A DNA stretch of 64,000 nucleotides from CAYXDR01 sp046498185 (GTDB taxonomy: Bacteria; Desulfobacterota; DSM-4660; Desulfatiglandales; Desulfatiglandaceae): positions 1 through 64,000 of the forward strand of contig JAWOBE010000039.1 of assembly GCA_046498185.1 (NCBI GenBank), read 5' to 3'. The notes beneath the pieces are model-generated. The model was not told where the DNA came from, did no database searches, and saw only the letters and a program-made list of their open reading frames with translations. The translations under genes and the position numbers were made by a program. Shown one piece after another: positions 1-7,127 of this stretch (the stretch's first letter is position 1; every line of letters starts with the position of its first letter).

Positions 1-89
1 GCCAGATGCTAGGCGCCGAGGAGCGACGAGTGAGACGTACAAGTAGTACGCCGCAGGGAGGAGCGAACGAAGGCAACACCGCAGATGGC
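1..89. repeat. Structured intergenic repeat-like element (left edge cut by window)
   Basis: The ends 1-9 and 81-89 pair as an outer stem, 7 of 9 positions, interrupted by a tandem G-A/A-G mismatch. In the middle CGTAC (36-40) and GTACG (46-50) form a perfect 5-bp stem with a 5-nt loop. A direct repeat, GAGGAGCGA followed by CGA, occurs at 18-30 and 58-70. No reading frame fits. The layout resembles dispersed structured repeats I associate with Desulfobacterota intergenic regions, but that family match is from memory. The element starts at the first base of the window, so its true left end is unknown. Confidence 0.45.
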
Positions 90-121
90 ATCTTTATGGT
101 GGATCAGGGTGGACAATGCTC

Positions 122-150
122 TTGATTTTCCGTTGCTTTGAAATTATAGT
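122..150 (+). promoter_or_regulatory. Sigma70 promoter for tRNA-Pro
   Basis: TTGATT at 122-127, a 17-bp spacer and TATAGT at 145-150 lie about 40 bp upstream of the tRNA. Predicted transcription start is near 157, giving a leader of about 35 nt. The hexamers and the first 8 spacer bases recur at 9520-9548. Confidence 0.6.
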
Positions 151-191
151 GCCATTCAAGTTCATCCGCTTACGGAAATCTTCAATATCAA

Positions 192-268
<77 letters not shown>

Positions 269-347
269 GTAAAATCAACAAGTTATCTGAAAGAATGATT
301 GAGGTAAAAAACATCGGGGACAACTTAGGGACAAATATTTGATTTGC

Positions 348-605
348 CTAGAGGCATACATCTTTTCGATGGGCGATTTTAACCACCCATACCGTAAGCT
401 CGTTATCCTGGATCGAATATACGATCCGATAATTTCCTTGACGAATTCTGTATAACTCGTGGCCTGTGAGTTTTTCGCACCCCGTAGGACGAGGATCGGT
501 TCCAAGTAGCTCAATTCGGGAAAGGATCTTTTTCAGGTCGGCTTTGGGTAGGTTTTTGAGTTCTTTCCAAACCGATTCCCTGAAAAATAGTTCATATTCG
601 GCCAT
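348..605 (-). CDS. RelE/ParE-family toxin
   Basis: This 85-residue protein has the RelE-fold pattern: an N-terminal strand, a helix rich in Lys/Leu (residues about 12-35), then a GHELYRIRQGNYRIVYSI strand segment and a C-terminal HRKDV end. RelE toxins cleave mRNA at the ribosome; ParE members poison gyrase. The R-x-G-x-Y-R-I-V-Y motif points to the RelE side, but the target cannot be fixed from sequence. The gene overlaps the upstream antitoxin by 14 bp, so the two are translationally coupled in an antitoxin-first operon. Confidence 0.85.
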   Translation of the reverse strand: MAEYELFFRESVWKELKNLPKADLKKILSRIELLGTDPRPTGCEKLTGHELYRIRQGNYRIVYSIQDNELTVWVVKIAHRKDVCL

Positions 606-825
606 CTTTTTTCAGCCTTTTCAGCATTTCGGAAAAACTGATCAGCGGCTCATTGGCCCTTTCCTCGAATGCAGCTATATCCTCAGCATCCTCTGCAAGC
701 GCCGCCTTTACAGCGTCATTGACAAGGTCTGAAATCGATTTCGATGTTTCTATTGATTTTAATTTCAAAGCCTTGTGTATGGAAGGATCGAAATACACGG
801 TGGCCCTTTTTGCTGGTGTCGCCAT
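592..825 (-). CDS. Ribbon-helix-helix antitoxin
   Basis: A 77-residue protein with an N-terminal ribbon-helix-helix DNA-binding part: a basic strand ATVYFDPSIHKALK followed by two helices (about residues 17-44), as in CopG/Arc-type antitoxins. The acidic C-terminal part (EDAEDIAAFEERANEP) is the likely toxin-neutralising segment. It is the first gene of the toxin-antitoxin pair. Such antitoxins repress their own promoter. An inverted repeat that overlaps the start codon, ribosome-binding site and -10 box (824-854) is a likely operator. Confidence 0.85.
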   Translation of the reverse strand: MATPAKRATVYFDPSIHKALKLKSIETSKSISDLVNDAVKAALAEDAEDIAAFEERANEPLISFSEMLKRLKKDGRI

Positions 826-878
826 AATGTCACCTCCAATCTTTGTGACATTATAGTGCCATAACGTTATAACGTCAA
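824..878 (-). promoter_or_regulatory. Toxin-antitoxin promoter with overlapping operator repeats
   Basis: On the minus strand TTGACG (873-878), a 17-bp spacer and a perfect TATAAT (850-855) form a strong sigma70 promoter. A perfect 10-bp inverted repeat, ATAATGTCAC (824-833) and GTGACATTAT (845-854), covers the -10, the Shine-Dalgarno and the start codon. Two further perfect 10-bp palindromes, at 861-870 and 865-874, fill the spacer and touch the -35. This layout fits autorepression by the ribbon-helix-helix antitoxin. Confidence 0.75.
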
Positions 879-955
879 CAAGGTGTTCAGAAAGCGACAG
901 CTGCTTTTCAGCGGACGCGGTTTTTTGCGCTCCACTGCAAAAGCCCTGATAAGTG

Positions 956-1513
956 TCAGCCCCTTTTCAATATCGCTGTCTTATGAAAAATCATGTGCGG
1001 TCCTTCAGTATCTAAAAATCCGGCATCCCGAGCTTGTTTAAGAGTCTCTTCAAACGCCAATTTTGAAACATGAAATGGTGGTTCCACTAAAAGAACTTGG
1101 CCGTTTGGTTTTAGTATCGTTGCGATCTCGTTAAAAAATTCAAGTTTGTTGGGGACTTCATGAACGATGTAAAACAAGAGTATAAAATCAACCTGATCTG
1201 TTACACCTATTTTGTTTGCTTCGCACTTATGCAGTGTTATTCGTTCTTTTACATCTGTCCCCTTTATCTTGTCTCTTACTTTTTGAAGCATTCCTTCCTG
1301 TAAATCAGAAGCTATAACCCGCCCGGTTTGACCAACCATGTATGCCATGTCAATAGAGAAAAATCCTGGACCACACCCTACGTCAAGAACGGTCATCCCC
1401 TCGACGATATATGGCCTTAGTATTTTCTGGGGGTTTTGAAACCACCTCCTAAATCTACTATCAAGACTGCCTGCTCTTTCAACGGGGCATACACGATTCT
1501 TTCTATCACTCAT
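956..1513 (-). CDS. Class I SAM-dependent methyltransferase
   Basis: The 185-residue protein carries the SAM-binding motif I VLDVGCGPG at residues 42-50, an acidic loop-end residue (ASDL, about residue 70) and the post-motif LLFYIVHEVP (about 113). It is a Methyltransf_11/25-type Rossmann domain with an N-terminal CPVERAGSLD segment seen in a family of small bacterial methyltransferases. The substrate cannot be read from the sequence. It lies alone between two toxin-antitoxin operons on the same strand, and the start has a Shine-Dalgarno-like AAGGAAA about 7 nt upstream. Confidence 0.8.
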   Translation of the reverse strand: MSDRKNRVCPVERAGSLDSRFRRWFQNPQKILRPYIVEGMTVLDVGCGPGFFSIDMAYMVGQTGRVIASDLQEGMLQKVRDKIKGTDVKERITLHKCEANKIGVTDQVDFILLFYIVHEVPNKLEFFNEIATILKPNGQVLLVEPPFHVSKLAFEETLKQARDAGFLDTEGPHMIFHKTAILKRG

Positions 1514-1575
1514 GATAATTTTCCTTATTAAGCGCTAATCGCGGCGCTTACCCGCGATTCCCGGCTACGTAGTCG

Positions 1576-1631
1576 CCGCGAACGTGGCCTTCACCGGTGG
1601 CATTAGAACGCAGCGGAATTGCCAGTCCGAG
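1576..1631. repeat. Left copy of a ~55-bp direct repeat
   Basis: This segment, beginning CCGCGAACGTGGCC, recurs at 2380-2434 with a few substitutions and one indel. The two copies are direct and flank the second toxin-antitoxin operon. No coding function is apparent. Confidence 0.8.
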
Positions 1632-1669
1632 TTGATGCGGTTCGGCTGATTGAGCAATTTCGCACTTTG

Positions 1670-1999
1670 CTACGCGTTCAGCAGTCGCCGCTGCAGCAGA
1701 GACTGCAGGTCGCGGCGACCATCAACTATCAACAGAATGTACACGTTCCTGTTTATGATTCGGTAAATGATGCGGTAAGGTTTAAAAAAGATCTCCCGGT
1801 ATTCGTGAATTCCCAGCGAGAGTAATTCTTTTGGATAAACACCCCGCTCAGGAAATTTAGACAAGTTAGAGAAAGCTTTTTCGATCTGGCCTAAAACGTA
1901 GTCTGCTTTTTGAGGCGAATCGTGGAAGGCAATATAATCATAAATCCCTTCAAGGTCACATGCCGCATCATTGGTCAGCAAAACCGCAAACACCATCAC
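1670..1999 (-). CDS. RelE/ParE-family toxin
   Basis: A 109-residue protein with the ParE/RelE_tox pattern: a strand, two helices (DLEGIYDYIAFHDSPQKADYVLGQIEKAF), a loop FPERGVYPKE, then the strands EYREIFFKPYRIIYRI and VYILLIVDGRRD. The Y-R-E-I-F-F-K-P-Y-R-I-I-Y motif is typical of the family. Whether it acts on mRNA or gyrase is open. It overlaps its antitoxin by 4 bp and is the second gene of the operon. The C-terminal LLQRRLLNA follows the usual end of the domain. Confidence 0.85.
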   Translation of the reverse strand: MMVFAVLLTNDAACDLEGIYDYIAFHDSPQKADYVLGQIEKAFSNLSKFPERGVYPKELLSLGIHEYREIFFKPYRIIYRIINRNVYILLIVDGRRDLQSLLQRRLLNA

Positions 2000-2271
2000 C
2001 GAGCCTCCCGCCGTTCGCGCAGGTGTTTCATAACATCTTCAGCTTGAAGAACCTTACCCTCCTCAATTTGTCTCATCCCAAGGGCCAAAATTTTTAAGAG
2101 GGCCATTGTCTCCTGGGTTTGCTCGTAGCTCTCGATATCCTGAATGACCACCTTGGCTTCCCCATTTTGGGTGATGACCAGCGGCTCCTGCCTTTCGCCC
2201 AATTTCCTTACGATTTCAGCGGCATGGGCCTTTAAGTAGCTTATGGGTTTGATTTGATCTGATAGTTTCAT
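1996..2271 (-). CDS. Phd/YefM-family antitoxin
   Basis: The N-terminal half has the Phd/YefM signature: IKPISYLKAHAAEIV, then EPLVITQNGEAKVVI and a YEQT segment (residues 8-52). This folds as a DNA-binding dimer. The C-terminal half (about 55-91) is the variable helix expected to clamp the partner toxin. It is the first gene of a two-gene operon with a 4-bp overlap to the toxin. Its promoter contains an inverted repeat that could be its own operator. Confidence 0.85.
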   Translation of the reverse strand: MKLSDQIKPISYLKAHAAEIVRKLGERQEPLVITQNGEAKVVIQDIESYEQTQETMALLKILALGMRQIEEGKVLQAEDVMKHLRERREAR

Positions 2272-2294
2272 AAGGACCCCCTTTTCTTAGATAT

Positions 2295-2329
2295 GACTAA
2301 ATATAGTCCATAAAAAGGTCGTCTGTCAA
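2295..2329 (-). promoter_or_regulatory. Promoter and operator of the Phd-type toxin-antitoxin operon
   Basis: A perfect TTGACA (2324-2329), an 18-bp spacer and TATATT (2300-2305) read on the minus strand toward the antitoxin. The inverted repeat GACTA-AATA-TAGTC (2295-2308) overlaps the -10 box, the expected position for a repressor site. Confidence 0.65.
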
Positions 2330-2379
2330 GAATTGAAGGAGATTTGTGCAACACTTTTTCTATGGTGACCCTTCCAGCA

Positions 2380-2434
2380 CCGCGAACGTGGCCTTCACCG
2401 CCGGCAATAGAGCGCAGCGGAATTGCCATCCGAG
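2380..2434. repeat. Right copy of the ~55-bp direct repeat
   Basis: Direct copy of 1576-1631; the shared core includes CCGCGAACGTGGCCTTCACC and GCAGCGGAATTGCCA. It abuts the group II intron fragment that begins at about 2446. Confidence 0.8.
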
Positions 2435-2445
2435 TGCAAGGCCTT

Positions 2446-2560
2446 GTGTACACCCGACATGGGCGTGAACTTACGGGGTGAAAGTCCCCTATACGTGGAT
2501 CCTGTTAGGATGTTGAACATTTTGACAAAAGTATTAGCCAACGGCAAGGGCGTTGCCAAC
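2446..2560 (+). mobile_element. Group II intron remnant (5' end of domain I)
   Basis: The segment starts with GTGTACACCCGACATGGGCG, close to the GTGYG-type 5' end of bacterial group II introns. It continues with GGGGTGAAAGTCCCC and a GGCAA-GGGCG-TTGCC hairpin (2543-2557), as in domain I of these introns. Similarity to an intron stops near 2560. No reverse transcriptase/maturase frame, domain V or domain VI follows, so this is a truncated, inactive remnant. The assignment is by recognition of the 5' consensus. Confidence 0.65.
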
Positions 2561-2859
2561 ATGGCGCTGGTCTGGGATTTCGAGAACCATGCCGCCCGAC
2601 AGATCAGCGTTCAATGATTGCTCAGGAATACCAGCCATTCAAGTTCCTACCGGGATTCAAGAATTCGATAAAGAAATTGCAGCAAATTTTGTAAAAATAT
2701 GGTTTGCTGGGCATCCGGGGCGACATCATGATTTAACGTTAACGGCGTCACTGGCCCTTTTTACAAAATTGTAACTTCTTTACCGATTTTGGCTTTGGGC
2801 CGTTTTCGGTAAGTTGAGTTTGAAAGGCTCCATGCCGATGACGTCCGTAAGGATATCTT
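2561..2859. other. Intergenic stretch without recognisable gene
   Basis: Nothing convincing is seen between the intron fragment and the MFS gene. Short open frames on both strands lack ribosome-binding sites and family features. Base composition is mixed, which fits decayed accessory DNA. Confidence 0.5.
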
Positions 2860-4167
2860 ATGATGAATAATTTCCATGTGCGCCGCTCTGGAGCGACAGC
2901 CATTGGTTGCCGGAAGAGGTGGGGAATTTGGGGTGCAGCGGTTTTGGCCCATTCGCTGGCCCTTTTCCACAGGGCCGCGATGGCTCCGATGGCAGACCGG
3001 ATAATGGCGGAATTCGACCTTACCGCAGCCGCGTTCGGGGGCCTGGGCGCCGTCTACTTTTATATCTATGCGGCCATGCAGCTGCCGTCAGGCTCGTTCG
3101 CGGATACCCTCGGGCCCCGCAGAACCATCGTAGCGGGCATGCTCCTGACCACCGCAGGCAGCATGGTCATGGGTCTGGCTCCCAATTTCGGAACCCTCTA
3201 CGTGGGCCGCATCCTTTTGAGTTTCGGTTCGTCGCTCACGTGGTTGAGCCTTCTCAAGATCATAATGGGCTGGTTCCACTCGCACGAAATCGGCACGGTG
3301 ATAGGGCTGTCGGGCTCTTTGAACAATTGCGGCCAGCTGCTTGCCACTACGCCGCTGGCGTTCCTGATCATAGGGATAGGCTGGCGAATGTCCCTGGTGA
3401 CTGCGGCTTTTGTGAGCCTCCTGGTCGGGGTCTTGAATTGGGCCGTCGTGAAGGACACACCCGCCCGGCCCGGCCTGGACTCCGGCTCCGAACCGCAGGC
3501 TTCAGGCGGCCCCGTAGTGCGGCCCTCGCTGGGCAAGCGGTTCCAGCAGGTTTTTGGAAACTGGAACGTCTGGCCGCTTTTTCTGGTGGCCATGGGAACC
3601 TACGGTTCCTATGCCACATTTTTTTTGAACTGGCTCGTTGTCTACCTGATGCAGACCTACGGGATCACGAGGGACCACGCGGCCTCCTTCACCCTCGTAT
3701 CGTCGATTGGAGCGATTGTGGGCATGGGAGGCTTCGGCTTCATCTCCGACCGCATAAACAGCCGCCGCATCCCGATCATCACCGGAACCTCCATGTCGCT
3801 TGCCGGCTTTCTGGCCATCGTGCTCTGGAACGGCGGAAGGCCGCCCCTCGAGGCTTTGTGGCCTATTTCGTTCATTATGGGCTTCAACCTGGGGGCCATG
3901 CCCGTAACGTTCGCGATGGTTTCCCGTGTCGTACCCTCGGAAGTCGCCGGCATGTCGGCCGGATTGGTCAATATGGGAGGGCTCGCGGGGGCCGCGGTGA
4001 TCCAGCCGCTTTTTGGATACGTGCTGGATCTCCACTGGGCTGGTGAAATGGCCGGAGGCAGCCGGCACTATCCGGTGGAGGCTTTCCAGCAGGCCATTTT
4101 GCTGCCGGCTGCCCTTATGGCGATGGGCTTCATAGGCGCGTTGCTGCTCCGCGAGCCCCACAGGTAG
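2860..4167 (+). CDS. MFS transporter
   Basis: The 435-residue integral membrane protein has about 12 hydrophobic segments split by a soluble loop near residues 195-225 (PARPGLDSGSEPQASGG). The MFS motif A appears as GSFADTLGPRRT after the second segment (about residues 78-89). It probably moves an organic anion or similar small solute by a proton-coupled mechanism; the substrate cannot be told. Start ATG at 2860 has AAGGA upstream. It stands alone, with no regulator beside it. Its high GC contrasts with the AT-richer osmoprotectant operon downstream. Confidence 0.85.
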   Translation: MMNNFHVRRSGATAIGCRKRWGIWGAAVLAHSLALFHRAAMAPMADRIMAEFDLTAAAFGGLGAVYFYIYAAMQLPSGSFADTLGPRRTIVAGMLLTTAGSMVMGLAPNFGTLYVGRILLSFGSSLTWLSLLKIIMGWFHSHEIGTVIGLSGSLNNCGQLLATTPLAFLIIGIGWRMSLVTAAFVSLLVGVLNWAVVKDTPARPGLDSGSEPQASGGPVVRPSLGKRFQQVFGNWNVWPLFLVAMGTYGSYATFFLNWLVVYLMQTYGITRDHAASFTLVSSIGAIVGMGGFGFISDRINSRRIPIITGTSMSLAGFLAIVLWNGGRPPLEALWPISFIMGFNLGAMPVTFAMVSRVVPSEVAGMSAGLVNMGGLAGAAVIQPLFGYVLDLHWAGEMAGGSRHYPVEAFQQAILLPAALMAMGFIGALLLREPHR

Positions 4168-4560
4168 CGGGGTTCTTCGTCCTTCTCCGCCCACTCTCTG
4201 AAATTTTGGTAACATTTTTATGAGGCAACGAAGGACTTTTGGCAACAAAATTTATGAGTCAATGCGGCCGGGAATTTTAATTGGCGCTGATCACACCTAA
4301 GCTCCCATACGAGTATTATTCCAACTCAAAAACAATTTTCTGCCATTAGATTCAGCATCTGGAGGCATCAGCACGGATTTAATCAAAGCCTTTGTGAAGT
4401 ATGCCCACGTGAAAATTCTATAAATGACTTTGTGCACACTAGGCCTAACAAATCGAAATTTTTGAAATCGAATGCACGGGGAGGCAAACCGGGATATTGT
4501 TTTCAGGCAAAGCCTGGCACCCGCCGCTGGTTCCATGGGCTGCTTTTTGCCTGAGACTTT
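4168..4560. other. Non-coding stretch after the MFS gene
   Basis: No gene is recognised. The segment is AT-rich in its middle and contains GGAATTTTAATTGGCGC at 4271-4287, a 17-bp motif that recurs with two changes at 44351-44367. No clear intrinsic terminator follows the MFS gene. Confidence 0.45.
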
Positions 4561-4695
4561 TTAGGGGGTTTTAAAGTCGTAATCGTGACAATAGGCACAA
4601 TAATCCTCGGATGCCGCGTGTTGATGGTGGCAGAGATTACAATCAAGGTCGGTGCCGTAATGAGGCGAGGTATGATATTGCGCACCCCGGAAGCT
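4561..4695 (-). pseudogene. C-terminal remnant of a multihaem cytochrome c
   Basis: Read on the minus strand, 44 codons between an in-frame TAG (4696-4698) and the TAA stop (4561-4563) encode CNLCHHQH and CAYCHDYDF: two CxxCH haem-attachment motifs 15 residues apart with extra histidines, ending FKTP. This is the arrangement of small tetrahaem domains such as those of flavocytochrome c fumarate reductases. There is no start codon or signal peptide in frame, and the frame is closed upstream, so it is the decayed 3' end of a larger gene. It is too short for a normal ORF search. Confidence 0.7.
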
Positions 4696-4730
4696 CTACG
4701 CAAAGAGAAACTTCGGTAAGCCCGGGGTGC
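4682..4730. repeat. Inverted repeat with 9-bp arms
   Basis: GCACCCCGG (4682-4690) and CCGGGGTGC (4722-4730) are perfectly complementary around a 31-nt loop. The repeat sits at the break point of the cytochrome remnant, just past the 3' end of the osmoprotectant operon. It could be a terminator-like hairpin, although no T-run follows on the minus strand. Confidence 0.5.
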
Positions 4731-4754
4731 TATGACATTGGAATGATAGTCGTT

Positions 4755-5666
4755 TTATAATAGACCTTTTTCCTTGAGCCAATCCTGCGCTACATTAGCT
4801 TCCGACCTGTGTTCCACATCAACGGCTTTGTTCATGGTCTGCATTTCGCTGGTGCCCAGGTTTTCAGCCAAGGGTTGCAGGATATCCTTTATTTCTGGAT
4901 ACTTGTCCAGGATCTCTTGTCGGACGACCGGAGCGGGATTGTACACCGGAAAGTACTGCTTGTCGTCTTCCAGGTTCACAAAGTTGAATGCGGCAATCCG
5001 GCCATCGGTGGCAAATCCCATGCCCACATTTATCTGTTCGTCTTTCAAGGCCTGGTAAGCCAAGCCGAGGGACATTTTTTTGATGTTGTCAAAGGGTACA
5101 TTCAAGCCATAGACTTTGGATAGTTTTTTGAAGCCATCCGGCCTGTTCCAGAACTCCGTTCCCACACCTACGATCAAATCATCAGGGTTTTTGGCCACAT
5201 AAGCGGCAAGATCAGAAATGGAGGTAATCCCCAGTTTTTCGGCCTGCGGTTTTTTCATCATCAACGTATAGGTGTTATTCAGCTTTACCGGAGGCAACCA
5301 GACCAAATCTTCTCCTGCATCTTTTTCCTTGACCCAGCTGTAAACTTTTTGCGGATCGCTCATGATTTCAGGATCGTCCTGCTTGTAAAACACCGTATAT
5401 GCGGTGCCTGTGTATTCGTAATAGAAATCTACTTCTCCGGTGAGAACCGCTTTTCTGGCCATGTTGGTGGGTAAACCGGTTTTGAGTTCAACCTGGAACC
5501 CGTTTTTTTCCAGCAGAGCCTTGGCCAGTTCCGGCAATAGATACTGCTCCGTAAAATTCTTTCCTCCAACCGTTACTTTCTTATCCTGGGCCATGCCGGG
5601 CAGGGCCGGGAAAAGCAAACCGGCGAACACTACCAGGGTTGTCAAGGTTTTTAGGAATGTTTTCAT
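4755..5666 (-). CDS. Glycine betaine/choline-type ABC substrate-binding protein
   Basis: A 303-residue periplasmic binding protein of the OpuAC/OsmX family. Residues 1-26 form a signal peptide ending PGMA-QD. The mature N terminus VTVGGKNFTEQYLLPEL is the family hallmark, followed by VDFYYEYTGTAYT, the aromatic ligand pocket region. It delivers betaine, choline or carnitine to the membrane permeases for osmoprotection. It is the last gene of a four-gene minus-strand operon, 60 bp after the second permease, with AGGAGG before its ATG. No lipobox is visible, so it is probably soluble in the periplasm. Confidence 0.9.
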   Translation of the reverse strand: MKTFLKTLTTLVVFAGLLFPALPGMAQDKKVTVGGKNFTEQYLLPELAKALLEKNGFQVELKTGLPTNMARKAVLTGEVDFYYEYTGTAYTVFYKQDDPEIMSDPQKVYSWVKEKDAGEDLVWLPPVKLNNTYTLMMKKPQAEKLGITSISDLAAYVAKNPDDLIVGVGTEFWNRPDGFKKLSKVYGLNVPFDNIKKMSLGLAYQALKDEQINVGMGFATDGRIAAFNFVNLEDDKQYFPVYNPAPVVRQEILDKYPEIKDILQPLAENLGTSEMQTMNKAVDVEHRSEANVAQDWLKEKGLL

Positions 5667-5726
5667 TACTAAACCTCCTTATGAATTAAAGATTAATATA
5701 AAAATAAACACTTGGGATTCGCGGGC

Positions 5727-6461
5727 TTACTCTTCCGATATACGCAGCCCTTTTGAAACCAGAAGGACCCTTAAAATTTCAATAAGAAAATCCGCCAATA
5801 ATGCCAGCAAGGTGACCGGAAGGGCCCCCGCGATCAACTTATCCGTCATCATCATGTTAATGCCGGTGAAAATCCAGTCTCCCATACCGCCGGCGCCAAT
5901 AAGATAGGCCAGGGCCGTGGTGCCGATATTTATAACCAGTGCCACCCTGAACCCGGTCAAAATGACCGTCATCGCCATGGGGATTTCCACCTGCCATAAA
6001 ATGCCCATGGTGGTCATGCCCATGCCTTTAGCTGCATCAATTATAGAAGTAGGCACGGCATTTATTCCTGCCAGGGTGTTTCTGGCAATGGGCAGGAGGG
6101 AGTAAATGGTCAGGGCAAATATGGCGCTCTTGGCCCCGATTCCCAAAAATGTCATCACCAGGGCCAGCACAGCCAGAGAAGGGATGGTCTGTCCCAGGCT
6201 GACGATGTACATGACGATTCCTGTATAGGCCCTGAATTTCGGTCTGGTCAAAACTATGCCCACGGTCAAACCGATAACCGTGGCTATAATCATGCTCACC
6301 CCAACCAAATAAAGGTGTTGCCATAGCAGTCTGATTAATTCAGGGTAGGCGTACGGGTCGCTGAAAATAGAGACTGTACCGGTCCTCTGCAAAGCGACTC
6401 CTGCCGCAATCAGCAGTAAGGCCAGGATAACGCCGTATATTTGTCTGAGTATTTTGTTCAT
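5727..6461 (-). CDS. Osmoprotectant ABC transporter permease
   Basis: This 244-residue permease has a BPD_transp_1 fold with 5-6 membrane segments. The cytoplasmic coupling loop AAKGMGMTTMGILWQVEIP (about residues 143-161) contains the EAA-like motif. An N-terminal membrane anchor precedes the conserved WQHLYLVGVSMIIATVIG. It pairs with the second permease as a heterodimer on the CBS-containing ATPase. Its start overlaps the stop of the preceding permease by 4 bp, indicating coupled translation. Confidence 0.9.
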   Translation of the reverse strand: MNKILRQIYGVILALLLIAAGVALQRTGTVSIFSDPYAYPELIRLLWQHLYLVGVSMIIATVIGLTVGIVLTRPKFRAYTGIVMYIVSLGQTIPSLAVLALVMTFLGIGAKSAIFALTIYSLLPIARNTLAGINAVPTSIIDAAKGMGMTTMGILWQVEIPMAMTVILTGFRVALVINIGTTALAYLIGAGGMGDWIFTGINMMMTDKLIAGALPVTLLALLADFLIEILRVLLVSKGLRISEE

Positions 6462-7126
6462 TGGGACAACCTCTTCTGTATAAGTATCCCTGTAGGAGTC
6501 AATATCTTCTCCACCAGGGCCATCCCTGCATCAACCAAGATGGCAAAAATGGAGACCAAAAGGGCTCCGGCCAAGATCATTTCCGGATAGACCCGGTCAA
6601 TACCATTTTGTATGTAAACCCCAAGCCCCCCTGCACCTACATAGGCTGCAATCGCAGCGATACCGATGTTCATGACCGCAGCCGTTCGCAGTCCGGCCAC
6701 GATAACCGGGACAGCAATCGGTATCTCTACTTCCTTCAGGAGCTCCCATCTGTTCATCCCCATGCCTTTGCCTGCATTTCTTATTGAAGGGGACACGTTT
6801 TTAATGGCCACGTATGTGTTCCTGATGATGGGCAACTGACTGTAGAGGATCAGGGCGATGATCGCCGGGACCTTTCCAAGACCTTGGCCGATTATTGCCA
6901 ATACCGGCATCATTAAACCAAATAAAGCAATAGAAGGTACCGTCATCATTACATTGGCAGTATTTATGACTTTTTTAGCTAGTACCTCATTTTTAGTAAT
7001 AATGATGCCTAATGGTACGCCAATTAAAGTAGCAATAAGTAGCGATATGCTAACCATGTAGATATGTTCCCAAGTCAAAAATAGGATTTCATTAATATTT
7101 TTCATAATGAAATTGACTGTTTCCAT
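6458..7126 (-). CDS. Osmoprotectant ABC transporter permease
   Basis: This permease has the family opening WEHIYMVSISLLIATLIG and the coupling loop AGKGMGMNRWELLKEVEIP. I place the start at the ATG of METVNF (7126). An AGGAAGG sequence lies 8 nt upstream and the ATG follows the ATPase stop by one base; the frame could be extended 8 codons upstream into the ATPase gene. The protein is 222 residues with about six membrane segments. It forms the channel with the gene at 5727-6461. Confidence 0.88.
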   Translation of the reverse strand: METVNFIMKNINEILFLTWEHIYMVSISLLIATLIGVPLGIIITKNEVLAKKVINTANVMMTVPSIALFGLMMPVLAIIGQGLGKVPAIIALILYSQLPIIRNTYVAIKNVSPSIRNAGKGMGMNRWELLKEVEIPIAVPVIVAGLRTAAVMNIGIAAIAAYVGAGGLGVYIQNGIDRVYPEMILAGALLVSIFAILVDAGMALVEKILTPTGILIQKRLSQ

Positions 7127-7127
7127 T

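Noticed and set aside
2907..4046. 379-codon open frame inside the MFS gene
   Set aside because: Arg/Gly/His-rich shadow of the GC-rich MFS coding sequence; no domain.
3502..4248. Long minus-strand frame opposite the MFS gene
   Set aside because: Antisense shadow; composition biased to His, Arg and Gly.
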